Positions 33,118-42,369 of a stretch of DNA of 64,000 nt are shown here, one piece after another. Where the stretch lies: assembly GCA_018136815.1 (NCBI GenBank), contig CM030931.1, positions 5,028,148 through 5,092,147 on the forward strand, written 5' to 3'. This DNA comes from Isochrysis galbana. Its lineage: Eukaryota; Haptophyta; Isochrysidales; Isochrysidaceae. Each line of letters begins with the position of its first letter. The first letter of the stretch is position 1. Below the pieces are notes generated by a model. That model saw nothing but the letters and a program-made list of their open reading frames with translations. It ran no database searches and had not been told where the DNA came from. Made by a program: the position numbers and the translations under genes.

Positions 33118-33735
33118 AACTCGACTTCCCGACCGGGCCTAACTCGGGGCTCTGCGGTGCTTTCTGTAATGATAAGGCTGCGATAGCCCGATGGCGGGTT
33201 CGTGAGCCTCAGGTTACCGCTCAGAGTCACCTGTCGTGTATCGAGCCCGGTGCTGTCGTGGCTCCGGCCACACCACACACAACAGCCATGCTGGGGTGAG
33301 TCGGGGGAAATCACGGCGACAAGCGGTGCAGAGGAGTGACGAGGACGGGTGGAGACGAGGGACGGAACGCGACGATCGTCGACCATAAGGGTCAAGCGGC
33401 CATCACGCCCAGCTTCCGGCGACAGTTCGATACAAGCGGCGTATGCTTCCAGGAAATCGTTTCCCAGGAGAAGCGACCGCGGCGAGCTGCTGTGAGAATT
33501 GTGCGGCCATGGCCTGCATGAGCTCGATATAGCGCAGTTCGACGGGGTTGAGCCCCGGTGAAGCCGAAGAAGTTGGCGGCGGGACCGTAGCAGACAGTGG
33601 AGAAGGAGAGAGATGAAGAAGGGAGTCGGGCAGCAGGCCCGGGGCCTCTCCACAACGAGACGGCTGGCTTGGCGCGACCGAGGCGACCGAGAGGCGTTCG
33701 AGCTGAGAGGGTGCAACTCGAGGTTCCCTTTTTTT
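33118..33735 (-). pseudogene. Gag-aspartic protease relic of a Ty3/Gypsy-like element
   Basis: On the minus strand, 33735-33480 repeats the gag-like DNA of 5220-5480 (GLNPVELRYIELMQAMAAQ). The sequence then jumps in another frame to LLLGNDFLEAYAACIELSPE and RLTLMVDDRRVPSL. The (I/L)LG.DFL motif and following beta-strand pattern are typical of the C-terminal half of retropepsins. The active-site Asp region and everything between gag and this point are missing, so an internal deletion fused two parts of one element. Both frames are broken. Confidence 0.6.
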
Positions 33736-33853
33736 GTCACGCCCCTCCCGGCTTTTTAGGTATATAATTTCTACTGACCCCTAACTTCGCCCCTAACTCG
33801 GGAACTCGGGGGTTGATTGACCGCGCGCAAACAAACATAAACACGGGGACTCA

Positions 33854-34171
33854 TCAAGCGGAAGACGTCTTGTGTTTCGTTTGTGCCTCCCGTTTCAATA
33901 TCGCCTCCGCATCAAAGGTCAGTTGCATTTTCTCCGTCTTATAAAAGCGAATATCCTTTGTCTTCCACAGTGCCAAGAAGAGAAGAATGAACAGCGCAAA
34001 AACCACCCCGACCGCGATCCCGACCTTCGCAGGGCCACCCCCCAACGCGATGACTGCTGCGCCTATAGCACTAACGATGAACCAGAAGAGCATGCCACCC
34101 AAGAGACTCGTCAAGCGGAAGACGTCATAGGGACTATCGTCGAATAGGTTCTCACGGACGTAGACCCACAT
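33854..34171 (-). CDS. Hypothetical two-span membrane protein, 105 aa
   Basis: The ATG-initiated frame has two clear hydrophobic spans (MLFWFIVSAIGAAVIALGG and VGIAVGVVFALFILLFLALW) and a charged tail. The family is unknown. A 20-plus-bp direct repeat (gacgtcttccgcttga) occurs in its 5' part (about 34107-34122) and again at its stop codon (about 33855-33870). The present C-terminus may therefore have been created by rearrangement. Confidence 0.45.
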   Translation of the reverse strand: MWVYVRENLFDDSPYDVFRLTSLLGGMLFWFIVSAIGAAVIALGGGPAKVGIAVGVVFALFILLFLALWKTKDIRFYKTEKMQLTFDAEAILKREAQTKHKTSSA

Positions 34172-34331
34172 CTTACAGTATGCAAAGTAATTTTTGTTTG
34201 AGATTGCGTCATTGACGGGGGCGCCCTCGCCTTCCTCCTAGTTTGCGCCTCAACTTGAACGATTGTCCCGCCCTTGTTGAAGAATGCAACCATGCCCGCT
34301 GCCCGAGTTGAAGAATGCAACCACGTGGGCG

Positions 34332-34700
34332 TCAGACTGCTGACGTCCGCCCTTGCCATTCACTGCCCTCATCATCGAAGGCTCTCCAAGGTGCATTCGT
34401 GCTGACGCTCTCCCTATAAAGCCTGAAGGATGATCCTGAGACCTGGTACTCACCGCCGGGGTCTACGTACGACGCCATGGCCACTGTCGGGTAATCGGCA
34501 ACATACAACCACGCCGCGCAGCTTGCATCGTCCACGCCCAACCCTGCTACCTGCGGGTCCCAGCTGGAAGTCTTGGTCTTGGTTTTCCACGACGCGTGGA
34601 TTGTGCACGCGGACTGAGACGTGCGAGAACGTGTTTGCGAAAAGGCTCGAATCCGAAAGAACCGCAGACGTGCAAAATGCCGAAGTCTTATTGAGTGCAT
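34332..34700 (-). CDS. Hypothetical ORF, 122 codons
   Basis: The open frame contains a protein-like stretch (SWDPQVAGLGVDDASC, YVADYPTVAMASYVDPGGEY). It has no recognised domain or clear promoter. The neighbouring DNA (34280-34325) has a duplicated ttgaagaatgcaacca. It may belong with the two small ORFs to its left. Confidence 0.3.
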   Translation of the reverse strand: MHSIRLRHFARLRFFRIRAFSQTRSRTSQSACTIHASWKTKTKTSSWDPQVAGLGVDDASCAAWLYVADYPTVAMASYVDPGGEYQVSGSSFRLYRESVSTNAPWRAFDDEGSEWQGRTSAV

Positions 34701-34739
34701 TCAACTCAAGAGCACTCGACTTCGGGGTTCGTTTCGCAA

Positions 34740-35050
34740 GCAGAGTAGGGGGTAGGGGGCGGGCGGCGGGGGCGGGGGCGGGGGGGGGGCGGTGAGCGGT
34801 GAGCGGGGGGCCGCTTGTCCCCCGTTGGGCGGGCGGGCCATAACTACAATATTGCAAGCCTTGCATACGACATACGACGACGTTGTTGGTTCATCATCTT
34901 TAAAAATCATTTACGAGGTGGTGAGGAGGGCGAGCTCAGCCGTGGCGTAGTTAGCATCAGTCCAGGCGTGGGCTGCGGGCTGCGAGCAGCGGGGTTCGAG
35001 CCCGGGATGTACGTACATATGTGCATCATGGGTCCCCTTTCTTTTGATCC
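34740..35050. other. Poly-G region and tRNA-like segment
   Basis: G runs lie at 34760-34810. At 34943-35005 an A-box-like tggcgtagttagc and a B-box ggggttcgagccc occur about 45 bp apart, but the T-stem pairs poorly. This suggests a tRNA-derived SINE head or tRNA pseudogene. Confidence 0.35.
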
Positions 35051-35051
35051 G

Positions 35052-35250
35052 ACCTGTGGAACACTTATAGGCTTATAGGAACATAGGAACACCCTTGTGA
35101 GTTGTGGAACACTTATAGGAACACCCTTGTGAGCTGTGGAACACTTACACTTATAGGAACACCCTTGTGAGCTGTGGAACACTTATAGGAACACCCTTGT
35201 GAGCTGTGGAACACTTATAGGAACACCCTTGTGAGCTGTGGAACAGTGGG
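35052..35250 (+). repeat. 32-bp minisatellite, about six units
   Basis: Tandem units of tgtggaacacttataggaac plus acccttgtgagc, one with an 8-bp internal expansion (acttacacttat). Confidence 0.9.
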
Positions 35251-35346
35251 GTGTGGAACACCACTTTCCCAATGTGGAACACCAGTTGCTACCTTGCCCA
35301 AGTGTGCTTCCAATTGTGGAACGTTCCTACACGAACCCTGGGTCTT

Positions 35347-35490
35347 ATGCTGAAGAGCAAGTACGAGCTCGCCCCCACGCTGCCCAACAAGCCAGCCACT
35401 CTCCTCTCCAAGGCCACTGGGAAGCGCGTCGTGGTGTACGAGGAAGCGTTCGACGCAGTGAAGGTGGTCCACGAGATGATGAGTGCGCCT
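35347..35490 (+). pseudogene. Orphan exon-like segment upstream of SepSecS
   Basis: A protein-like frame starts MLKSKYELAPTLPNKPATLL and continues KATGKRVVVYEEAFDAVKV. It then runs into C-rich sequence. It is out of frame with the SepSecS start and matches no part of that family that I know. It may be a captured gene fragment or an exon of an unresolved gene. Confidence 0.35.
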
Positions 35491-35639
35491 CCCCCCACCC
35501 CCCACCCCCCACCCGCTTCCCCGCCGCCTCACACCTCACACCTGACGCCCCCTCCTGCCAATACCTAAGGGGGCCAAGAAGGGGGGGGGGAGGGGGGGGT
35601 GGAAGACATCGGGGGCGGGAGGCCCGTCGCGGGGCTCTC

Positions 35640-37259
35640 ATGAACGAGGCTGCTTTCCAGCTGGCCAAGGGCCTGGTTCCTGTGTCTTACGTGCAGCAAG
35701 CTCAGCAGGCCCGTCAGGCTCGCGAGTCGCTCGTGAAGACTCTCCTCGCCCAGCGCCGGCTTCCTGAGAAGGGGTGGGACGAGGTTAGCCTCCGTCTGCT
35801 GCTCGCCGAGCTTGCTGGCCTCGACTCCAACACCTTCGTGGGCAATGCAGGAGTCGGCGAACGGGAGGGGCGGGTCGTCTGCCCCATCATCTCGCAGCGC
35901 CATTTCGGACTCGGCCACGGCATTGGACGCTCTGGAGACATCGCCGAGGCACAGCCCAAGGCCGCCGGCTCGTCGCTCATCTATGCGCTCACGAACGCAC
36001 TCGCTGCTGATGCGCTCAAGCGCGCAGGGGCGACGGGGATTAGCGAGGCGGTGACGCTGCCGCTCGCCACAGGAATGTCGGTCACGCTGCTCCTGCTTGC
36101 GCTACGCCAGCTCCGCCCGAATGCAACGTATGTGCTATGGCCCAGGATTGACCAGAAGTCGTGCCTCAAGGCGATCTGTGCTGCTGGCCTCACACCTCTG
36201 CCAATCGAGAACGTACTAGAGGGCGATGAGCTGCGCACTGACGTGCCAGCCCTCGCGGCCAAAGCGGCCGAGGTTGGCGCCGACAGGGTGCTCTGCGTGC
36301 TCTCCACCACTTCGTGCTTTGCACCGCGTGGAATTGAAAAGTTGCTGGAGGTTGCGCGCTTGTGTCATGAGGTAGACATTCCGCACATCGTGAACAATGC
36401 GTACGGTGTGCAGTGCTCCGCCTGCATGAAGGCTATCGCCACGGCATCGCGCCACGCACGCCTAGACGCCTTTGTTCAGTCGACAGACAAGAACTTCCTC
36501 GTCCCTGTCGGTGGCGCAATTGTTGCCACAGCGAGTAAAGAGTATGGCAGCCAGCTCCTTGCAAAGTTGCGATCTACCTACCCTGGGAGAGCCTCCATCT
36601 CTCCGGTCTTAGACCTATTCACGACGCTCCTGTACCTTGGCGCTTCGGGTTGGACAGCTCTGCTCGAGCGGCGGCGCGCCATGCTGCCGCCATTCCGGAA
36701 AAGGCTGGCCGAGGTGGCAGCCAAACACGGTGAGCGACTCCTCGAGACGCCCCACAATGAAATCTCCATGGCAGTGTCCCTCAAGGCACCAGTGGGCTCG
36801 AAGCCTGTGTCAACCTTAGGCGCCAATCTGTTCATTCGGCTCGTCTCGGGGGTCCGAGTAGTCGTGTCCAACACGGCCATGAAGACGGTCGGCGGATGCA
36901 CGTTCACGTCGTGTGTGCCTCGCCCTGCCATTCTGCAAAAGTTATGTGCCTCCCTTGATAGCTCACCGCATGGCTTGCGTGTCGCCTACCGGCAGGCCAC
37001 CACTTCCTCTTATTCTTGCAGGTATGGCGCACATTGCAATCAGTACCCCACTACCTACTTCTCGGTTGCTTGTGCAGTGGGAATATCACAGACGGACGTC
37101 GATCTGTTTTTGAAGCGACTTGACAAGGCGTTGGGGGAGTGGAAGAAGGCTCCTACAATTAGACCCCGGCCTCCTCCAACGCATGCTACCAACTCACCAT
37201 TTGCTTCACATGAGCAACGGGATGTCACGCATGCAATCGAGGAGGAGCAACAACAGTGA
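35640..37259 (+). CDS. SEPSECS: O-phosphoseryl-tRNA(Sec) selenium transferase (SepSecS)
   Basis: Two exons, 35640-36910 and 37022-37259, joined in phase 2 through gtgtgtgcc...ttcttgcag, give 502 aa, the usual family length. Recognisable blocks are the N-terminal YVQQAQQAR helix, GRSGDIAEAQPKAAGSSL (phosphate-binding), VLCVLSTTSCFAPR, IVNNAYGVQ and QSTDKNFLVPVGG. The PLP lysine falls at residue 284, the same number as in human SepSecS. The C-terminal GISQTDVDLFLKRLD is typical. The enzyme converts phosphoseryl-tRNA(Sec) to selenocysteyl-tRNA(Sec), so the organism makes selenoproteins. The start was chosen at the ATG beginning MNEAAFQLAKGLVP. Confidence 0.94.
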   Translation: MNEAAFQLAKGLVPVSYVQQAQQARQARESLVKTLLAQRRLPEKGWDEVSLRLLLAELAGLDSNTFVGNAGVGEREGRVVCPIISQRHFGLGHGIGRSGDIAEAQPKAAGSSLIYALTNALAADALKRAGATGISEAVTLPLATGMSVTLLLLALRQLRPNATYVLWPRIDQKSCLKAICAAGLTPLPIENVLEGDELRTDVPALAAKAAEVGADRVLCVLSTTSCFAPRGIEKLLEVARLCHEVDIPHIVNNAYGVQCSACMKAIATASRHARLDAFVQSTDKNFLVPVGGAIVATASKEYGSQLLAKLRSTYPGRASISPVLDLFTTLLYLGASGWTALLERRRAMLPPFRKRLAEVAAKHGERLLETPHNEISMAVSLKAPVGSKPVSTLGANLFIRLVSGVRVVVSNTAMKTVGGCTFTSCVPRPAILQKLCASLDSSPHGLRVAYRQATTSSYSCRYGAHCNQYPTTYFSVACAVGISQTDVDLFLKRLDKALGEWKKAPTIRPRPPPTHATNSPFASHEQRDVTHAIEEEQQQ

Positions 37260-37671
37260 GCCGGCTGCTTGCGGGGCCTAGCCTCGTTCCTCCAAAAGTC
37301 TGATTTTTTCGGCTCGCTTTCAAATTGCAGGAATTGCAGGCTCCAAAGGGGACTTCTGTGCGTGCCGTGTATGTGCTGGCTTGCAGTGGAGTATTGCGCG
37401 CACTCTTCACTGCGTGCTGCCGAAATGCTGCCACCTGCCCCTCTTCTAGTGGCTCCTGCAGGGCGGTGCCCCTGTCCTTTCTCAATGTTCGTTGCTGCTT
37501 GTTTGTGCCCCGCCTTCTCACGCAACGACTGACGATGGCGGTTGGCAAACGCGCTTGTGATTTGAAAAATTCAAAGCTCAAGGAGCTTGGAGTCCGAGAT
37601 GCCGAGACCCTCGTACGGTTACATCTACCAATTGAAGTTTATGCAAGTATCTACCAACTTTTCTATAGGCT
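37260..37671. other. 3' flank of SepSecS, nothing recognised
   Basis: Open frames occur but none is convincing. It may hold 3' UTR. It ends at repeat E. Confidence 0.35.
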
Positions 37672-37868
37672 ATAGGGCGGTCAAACAGGGGCTTTTTAAC
37701 CATGAGTAATGCGGCTTTGGGCTGCATTTTTTGACCGTCGCGCGATGCCCAATAAAAAAACTCCAGGGGGGGCCACCTGCCACTACGAAAATCTTCGCCA
37801 AGAAATGGTGCGATTCGCCCCCCCTCTCCCCCCCTCCGTCACGCGCGCTCACGCACTCTACCCGTAAA
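37672..37868 (-). repeat. Repeat E, copy 2 (inverted relative to copy 1)
   Basis: From tatagggcggtcaaacaggg through gggctgcattttttgaccg and gatgcccaataaaaaaac to cacgcactctaccc, it is the reverse complement of 5592-5803 with few differences. Confidence 0.8.
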
Positions 37869-38084
37869 GAATTTGCGGGCGCGCCCGTGGTGGGGGGATC
37901 GGTTCCTTGATATCTGATATCTAAGCTACATTTGGCATTTTATTCCCGCCCGATGCAGCGCCGTGTCGGGCTGCAGACAGCTAGATCGCCTCTCAACCCT
38001 CTGGCGTCATTGCCCATGCAGCCTACCCAGCTCCTCATAGCGCGCGCTCGCGGCTACCCTGGCTACCAGAGTCCCCACCCCGAC

Positions 38085-38262
38085 CATCCCGAAGGCGAGA
38101 AGCGCTCAATCACCATCACCCACAGCATAGAAAAGCGTTCAATCACCATCAGTCTACACGTGGAACGCGTTCAATCGCCATCACCCCCACAGCATGGAAA
38201 AGCGTAAAGCGTTCAATCGTTCAATCACCATCAGCCTACACATGGAAAAGCGTTCAATCGCG
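38085..38262 (+). repeat. Minisatellite around an AT-rich insertion
   Basis: Tandem, degenerate units of gcgttcaatcaccatcag plus ctacacatggaaaa. One further unit-like segment, aaaggcgagaagcgctcaat, lies at about 38892-38911, beyond the AT-rich island. Confidence 0.7.
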
Positions 38263-38369
38263 GAAGATCGTAGGGATCATAAGGGTAGCTATCCAACCCA
38301 CTCGTTTGACAAGAAGGTATGCTGCACGTCGAGTGGTGCGTGACACGAAATATATGTACGCTATTATAA

Positions 38370-38850
38370 CAAACATGTCCAACACTAGACACTAGCGACG
38401 CTGACATAAATTACACAACAGTCCTAAATCCGGAAAATATCAAGAACATCCTTAGTAGCACGACATCCGACAACTGGGTGTGGCGGTACGAAATTGACCG
38501 AGCTCTTAATAACAACAAGGAGAAGGAGCTGTACGAAAACTTCGTGAATAGGCTTAAAGATGACGAAAACGGCAGGTTCATAAGGCATAAGGGCATACAT
38601 ATCATTCAGACGTTTCGATACAGGGTATGTCAATTACGATCAGCTCACGCAAATTGCCGATAAAGAGGGGTTAACACATCAAATGAAGAACATTGATAAT
38701 CCAAATGAACGTGATTATAATTTGGATTTGATTCTGATAGATAAAAATTTAAAAGACGATGTAACGACATTGGTGAAGAGGGTGTTGTCAGTCTCGCGTA
38801 AGTTGTATGAAGAAAAGATGCGAACCCCCCACGCTAGAAGGTGAGCAGCC
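38370..38850 (+). pseudogene. AT-rich, virus-like protein-coding relic with frameshift
   Basis: The composition drops sharply in GC. One frame (to about 38635) encodes a Lys/Asn/Glu-rich protein (VLNPENIKNILSSTTSDNWV, ELYENFVNRLKDDENGRFIR). After about 38620 a second frame continues in the same style (YVNYDQLTQIADKEGL, NERDYNLDLILIDKNLKDDV). Codon use is strongly AT-biased, unlike every host gene here. I know no family. The style resembles large algal DNA viruses or polinton-like viruses, an inference from composition only. It is flanked by minisatellite sequence. Confidence 0.5.
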
Positions 38851-39129
38851 TGCAATTTTATCGCGAGGGACATCGTTACAGGTCTAGTGTTGCAAAGGCG
38901 AGAAGCGCTCAATCCCCATCGATGCTTCCGTTGTCACCTGAGGCGTGATCTCACGCTAAGTCACGTCGATGACAAAATTAAAATAGTCTAATATTCATAG
39001 TACCACGAGCGCTTCCTATGAGCGAAAGGAATCCCCAAGATGTCATTCATGCTCTGATAGGAAAAAGGAAGCGTCCGCCCGTGGAATCACTAGCGTCTAT
39101 GAGCATAGCACGTCTTTCTGACAATGACT

Positions 39130-40594
39130 GGTTGACCGGGCTGGCGGCGTCCTCAGTCCCGACTTCTCCTGTAAACAGGTGCGGGACTTACATATTTGTC
39201 GGATCCAGAGTATTTCCACAATACTCTAGACGGATCCGATGGCTTGTGTGTGTTTTAACTTTAGGATGGGCATTGTTTCTTGAGGGGTGATCGCCGTTTA
39301 CTTCGAGACTCTTCGTTGTGGCTTCGTTTCGGTTGGCTGCATTCTTCTCCGGACTCGTTTCTTTGATTGTGGCGACTGTTTACGTGAGTTTTCGGAGTGT
39401 CCCTTTGTTGACTGGGCGGTTTTTGTGAGTGATGTGTGATCGTGGCTTGTGTCGCCATGTAGCGCGCGCGCTCCCTCTCTCTTTCTCAAGACTGTGCTCT
39501 ATGCCCCTCGAGACTTGCCACACGAACAAGCATTCGCTTGTTTCGACAGTTTGAAGACATCCCCCACTCACTTGCACGCCCTCGCCTCTTCGTGTTGGTT
39601 TAACCCACTGAGTGCGCACACTCTTTGGGGTGAAAGGCAAGAGGGCCTCGTTCACTTGTGTTTGTTTGTGCATGTCAGACTTGCGTGTGCCTCATGGGGA
39701 CGCCTGTGAGTGTGCTGTACAAGTTTGACTCGCGCGGACGCTCGACATTTAGTCGGGGGGTGTCGGATCCAGAGTATTTCCACAATACTCTAGACGGATC
39801 CGATGGCTTGTGTGTCTTTTAACTTTAGGATGGGCATTGTTTCTTGAGGGGTGATCGCCGTTTACTTCGAGACTCTTCGTTGTGGCTTCGTTTCGGTTGG
39901 CTGCATTCTTCTCCGGACTCGTTTCTTTGATTGTGGCGACTGTTTACGTGAGTTTTCGGAGTGTCCCTTTGTTGACTGGGCGGTTTTTGTGAGTGATGTG
40001 TGATCGTGGCTTGTGTCGCCATGTAGCGCGCGCGCTCCCTCTCTCTTTCTCAAGACTGTGCTCTATGCCCCTCGAGACTTGCCACACGAACAAGCATTCG
40101 CTTGTTTCGACAATATTTTTCGGTGGTCGGAGCCCTCGCTCCGCCCACTCCCTTCTCCGCGCTCTCTCTCCCCTCTCCTGCAGGCACGCGCGATGGCGCG
40201 CCTGTGGCAGGCCTGCAGCTGCCTCCGGCGACCCCTGGAGGCTCCTGGAGGCCGGCTCAGGGGGCAGAGGAGGCTGGGGATGGGCCCTGGCCTCCCCTGC
40301 CTCTCCCTCGCTGGCGCTCCTGGGACTCAGGGGCCCCCACTCTGCACCTGTCTGCCTGTCGAACAGGGGGGGAGGGGGGGTTGGAGCGATGGGCTGGCCA
40401 CGACAGGCCAGGACGCGCGAGGCAGGCGAGCCTGCCAGGGAGAGAGTGGGTCAGCAGGGCAGTGGGCAGTGGGCTCCTGGCAAGCCATCAGGCGTGCCAG
40501 GAGCATGGGTGGTTCCTCCCCCATGGCAGGGAAGGAGTGGAGAGAGGGGGGGGGCTCGTGCCCCCCCATGGGCGAACTAAGTATAAGCTTAGTT
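39130..40594 (+). mobile_element. Family A element, copy 5, split by a TRIM insertion
   Basis: 39130-39196 (cgtcctcagtcccgacttct, aacaggtgcgggacttac) matches the hairpin-distal part of the 24-kb and 58-kb copies. The element resumes at 40113 (attttt cggtggtcggagccctcgctccgccc) and continues to the terminal hairpin at 40575-40594. The interruption is exactly the family B element. Confidence 0.85.
39197..40112 (+). mobile_element. Family B: TRIM retrotransposon with two LTRs and 5-bp target duplication
   Basis: LTR1 (39197-39548) and LTR2 (39761-40112) are each 352 bp, start TGTCGGATCC, end TTTCGACA and are nearly identical (one visible difference: tgtgtgtgttt versus tgtgtgtcttt). The 212-bp interior has no ORF and ends in a G-run (agtcgggggg), placed like a polypurine tract. 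The flanks carry ATATT at 39192-39196 and 40113-40117. Size, TG...CA ends and lack of coding make this a terminal-repeat retrotransposon in miniature. No clear tRNA primer-binding site was seen. Confidence 0.9.
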
Positions 40595-40639
40595 GCCCAA
40601 ACTTGCAATACAATTTGTACAAGTATTGCCCCGGCCCTA

Positions 40640-40832
40640 GTGGGGGAGCGTCAGAGTTTTATTGTTGTGTTAGTATAGCCTTAGTGCTGCGGGGCCGTAG
40701 CCCTGCGACGGCAACGGAGCCCCTACCCCGCGATGGGGGTGTGCGCGGTTGGCGCATGGCTCTGGCTCGTCCGGTGTATGTGGCTAGGGATGCTAGCTAA
40801 CAAGATGTCTTATGACGCTATAAGTTCTAACG
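40640..40832 (+). repeat. Family G (SINE-like), copy 3
   Basis: gtcagagttttattgttgtg, cggcaacggagcccctaccc, gcgcggttggcgcatggctc, gctagctaacaagatg and ctataagttctaacg are conserved. It lies about 180 bp upstream of the AlkB-like start codon. Confidence 0.8.
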
Positions 40833-41011
40833 TTCGGGCTCGATGCACATGTAAGGAGGGATATGTCCATCTCGGCGCAGCACTTTCACACCTGGCTGAC
40901 GCTCTCGACTTTATTTGCAGATTTTTTTCTCCCCTCTCTCGTGTCTTTCCTTCTCTCTTCTCTCTCTCTCTTACGTCATGGTGTGGATTCGGCCAGCGCT
41001 GCGAGCGCGGC

Positions 41012-42001
41012 ATGCCGCTCTCTCCGATGCGAGTGCTGCCAATCACGGAGGCTGAGCGCGAGGAGGACGAGGGCGAGTCGGGCGTACACGTGTGGAGATT
41101 ACCAGTGACTCACCCCACCGCGTGCCTGCTTCATACGCGCACGGCGCGCGAGCGCTCGGGATGGCGAGGCAGAGCAGCACACAGCGCTCCGCCGACGGCC
41201 GCTGAGTGCCTTCCAGCCTTCCCTTGGGATATACCTGAGTTGCTCCATCGATCCGGCCCACCCGAGCCTCTTCCAATGAGTGGGGCTATCTTGCGAGGCG
41301 CTCTGACTCCCTCGGAGGCTCGATGGATCTGCAGGGAGATGGTCAGGCTAAAACAGACACAAACTGTGTTGGACGTGCGAGATGGAGCGCCGCCAAAAGA
41401 TACGAGCTCGTCACGGCGCCCTTGGGAGCTCGTCTCGTGGTGTCATCCCTTTTCTCGGACATCTACGTGCTCAGAGCGTCCAAGCGCCTTGCTCCACTGG
41501 GCTGAAAGGCTGCTTCACGCACTCAGCCCCGCCTCCTCGGCGATGGCTGTTGACTCGCTCTTGGCGCAAGTATACTCGCCAGGTGGCTCTTTGCTACCAC
41601 ACACTGACGCGGATCTCTCTTGGGGCCTTGGAGTCTCGGTTGGCGCGGAGGCTGTCTTCGAGTGTTTGCCAGGCGGGCATGGTGCCACGCCGATCACCAT
41701 AAAACTAAGATCAGGCGACATCATTGCGGGTGAATTCGGCGCCATGCGCCACGCGGTGCGAGTGCCACGTAATGCATGTACACCTATTTGGTGGCAGTCG
41801 GTCATGGACGACGGCGACGTGGCGGGCGCCGTTCGCTGCAATATCCTATTCAGGCAGTCTCTGAGTGAAGAAGAGATACTGTCCAAAGGGCAGCATCGAG
41901 CTAAGGCACTGTATGGCATGAACCTTCATGACCTCGCCAAACGTGAGGGCATTTCCATTGCTCATCTTTGTGTCCGGCTCAGACACGAGGCCATCGAGTA
42001 G
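41012..42001 (+). CDS. AlkB-like 2-oxoglutarate/Fe(II) dioxygenase
   Basis: Single exon, 329 aa, from MPLSPMRVLPITEAER. The double-stranded beta-helix core is evident: LLAQVYSPGGSLLPHTDADL with the H-x-D iron ligands at about 197/199, GLGVSVGAEAVFE, IKLRSGDIIAGEF, the distal His in MRHAVRV at about 247, and R-x-N-x-x-x-R at about 275-281 (RCNILFR), the AlkB-type 2OG-binding signature. Such enzymes remove alkyl groups from nucleic acids or proteins. Substrate cannot be judged. The upstream frame is open into family G sequence, so I start at the first ATG past the C/T-rich leader. Confidence 0.85.
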   Translation: MPLSPMRVLPITEAEREEDEGESGVHVWRLPVTHPTACLLHTRTARERSGWRGRAAHSAPPTAAECLPAFPWDIPELLHRSGPPEPLPMSGAILRGALTPSEARWICREMVRLKQTQTVLDVRDGAPPKDTSSSRRPWELVSWCHPFSRTSTCSERPSALLHWAERLLHALSPASSAMAVDSLLAQVYSPGGSLLPHTDADLSWGLGVSVGAEAVFECLPGGHGATPITIKLRSGDIIAGEFGAMRHAVRVPRNACTPIWWQSVMDDGDVAGAVRCNILFRQSLSEEEILSKGQHRAKALYGMNLHDLAKREGISIAHLCVRLRHEAIE

Positions 42002-42159
42002 GAGAAGCATGTGCGAAGTTAACGTGTTGGCCACTGGGCGGTATACTTTCTAGCCGTCCTCGCACGACCTAGATGCGGTGTCCCGAGGTCGTAGACAGTT
42101 CTTGTCTCGCTCGCCGTTGCAGTGCTGCGTCAATTTGTGCCTAATTCATCATATGGCGG

Positions 42160-42369
42160 TGGCAACTATCGTTAAACCGACAGGGTCATGGAGCGCGCTC
42201 CGTTCCCAACCTCTCTCGCCGTCCAGGCCGCCAGCACGGGCGATCAGCCCATGGATACCACGATATCTCCGAAGCATTAGCGCGCAGACATCCCGGCGGA
42301 CCAGGTGCTGCGAGCGTGCCGCAACGCGAGCCACCACAAAGATGGCCTCGAAATGGACAGCTCGAAGTT
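42160..42369 (+). repeat. Family C fragment, copy 6
   Basis: actatcgttaaaccgacagg precedes tcATGGAGCGCGCTCC. The frame MERAPFPTSLAVQ...GDQPMDTTISPKH is interrupted by TAG and then continues RADIPADQVLRAC to a stop. This copy shows the longest conserved reach. Confidence 0.65.

Noticed and set aside
32315-34700. Confident call of an integrated virus
   Set aside because: No capsid, packaging ATPase, polymerase or integrase is visible and composition is host-like, so it is kept only as a question.
35238-35639. N-terminal extension of the SepSecS frame by 134 codons
   Set aside because: It would translate minisatellite and poly-G sequence. The ATG at 35640 gives the standard family length.
40733-41011. 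Extension of the AlkB-like frame into upstream sequence
   Set aside because: That part is family G repeat plus a C/T-rich leader.
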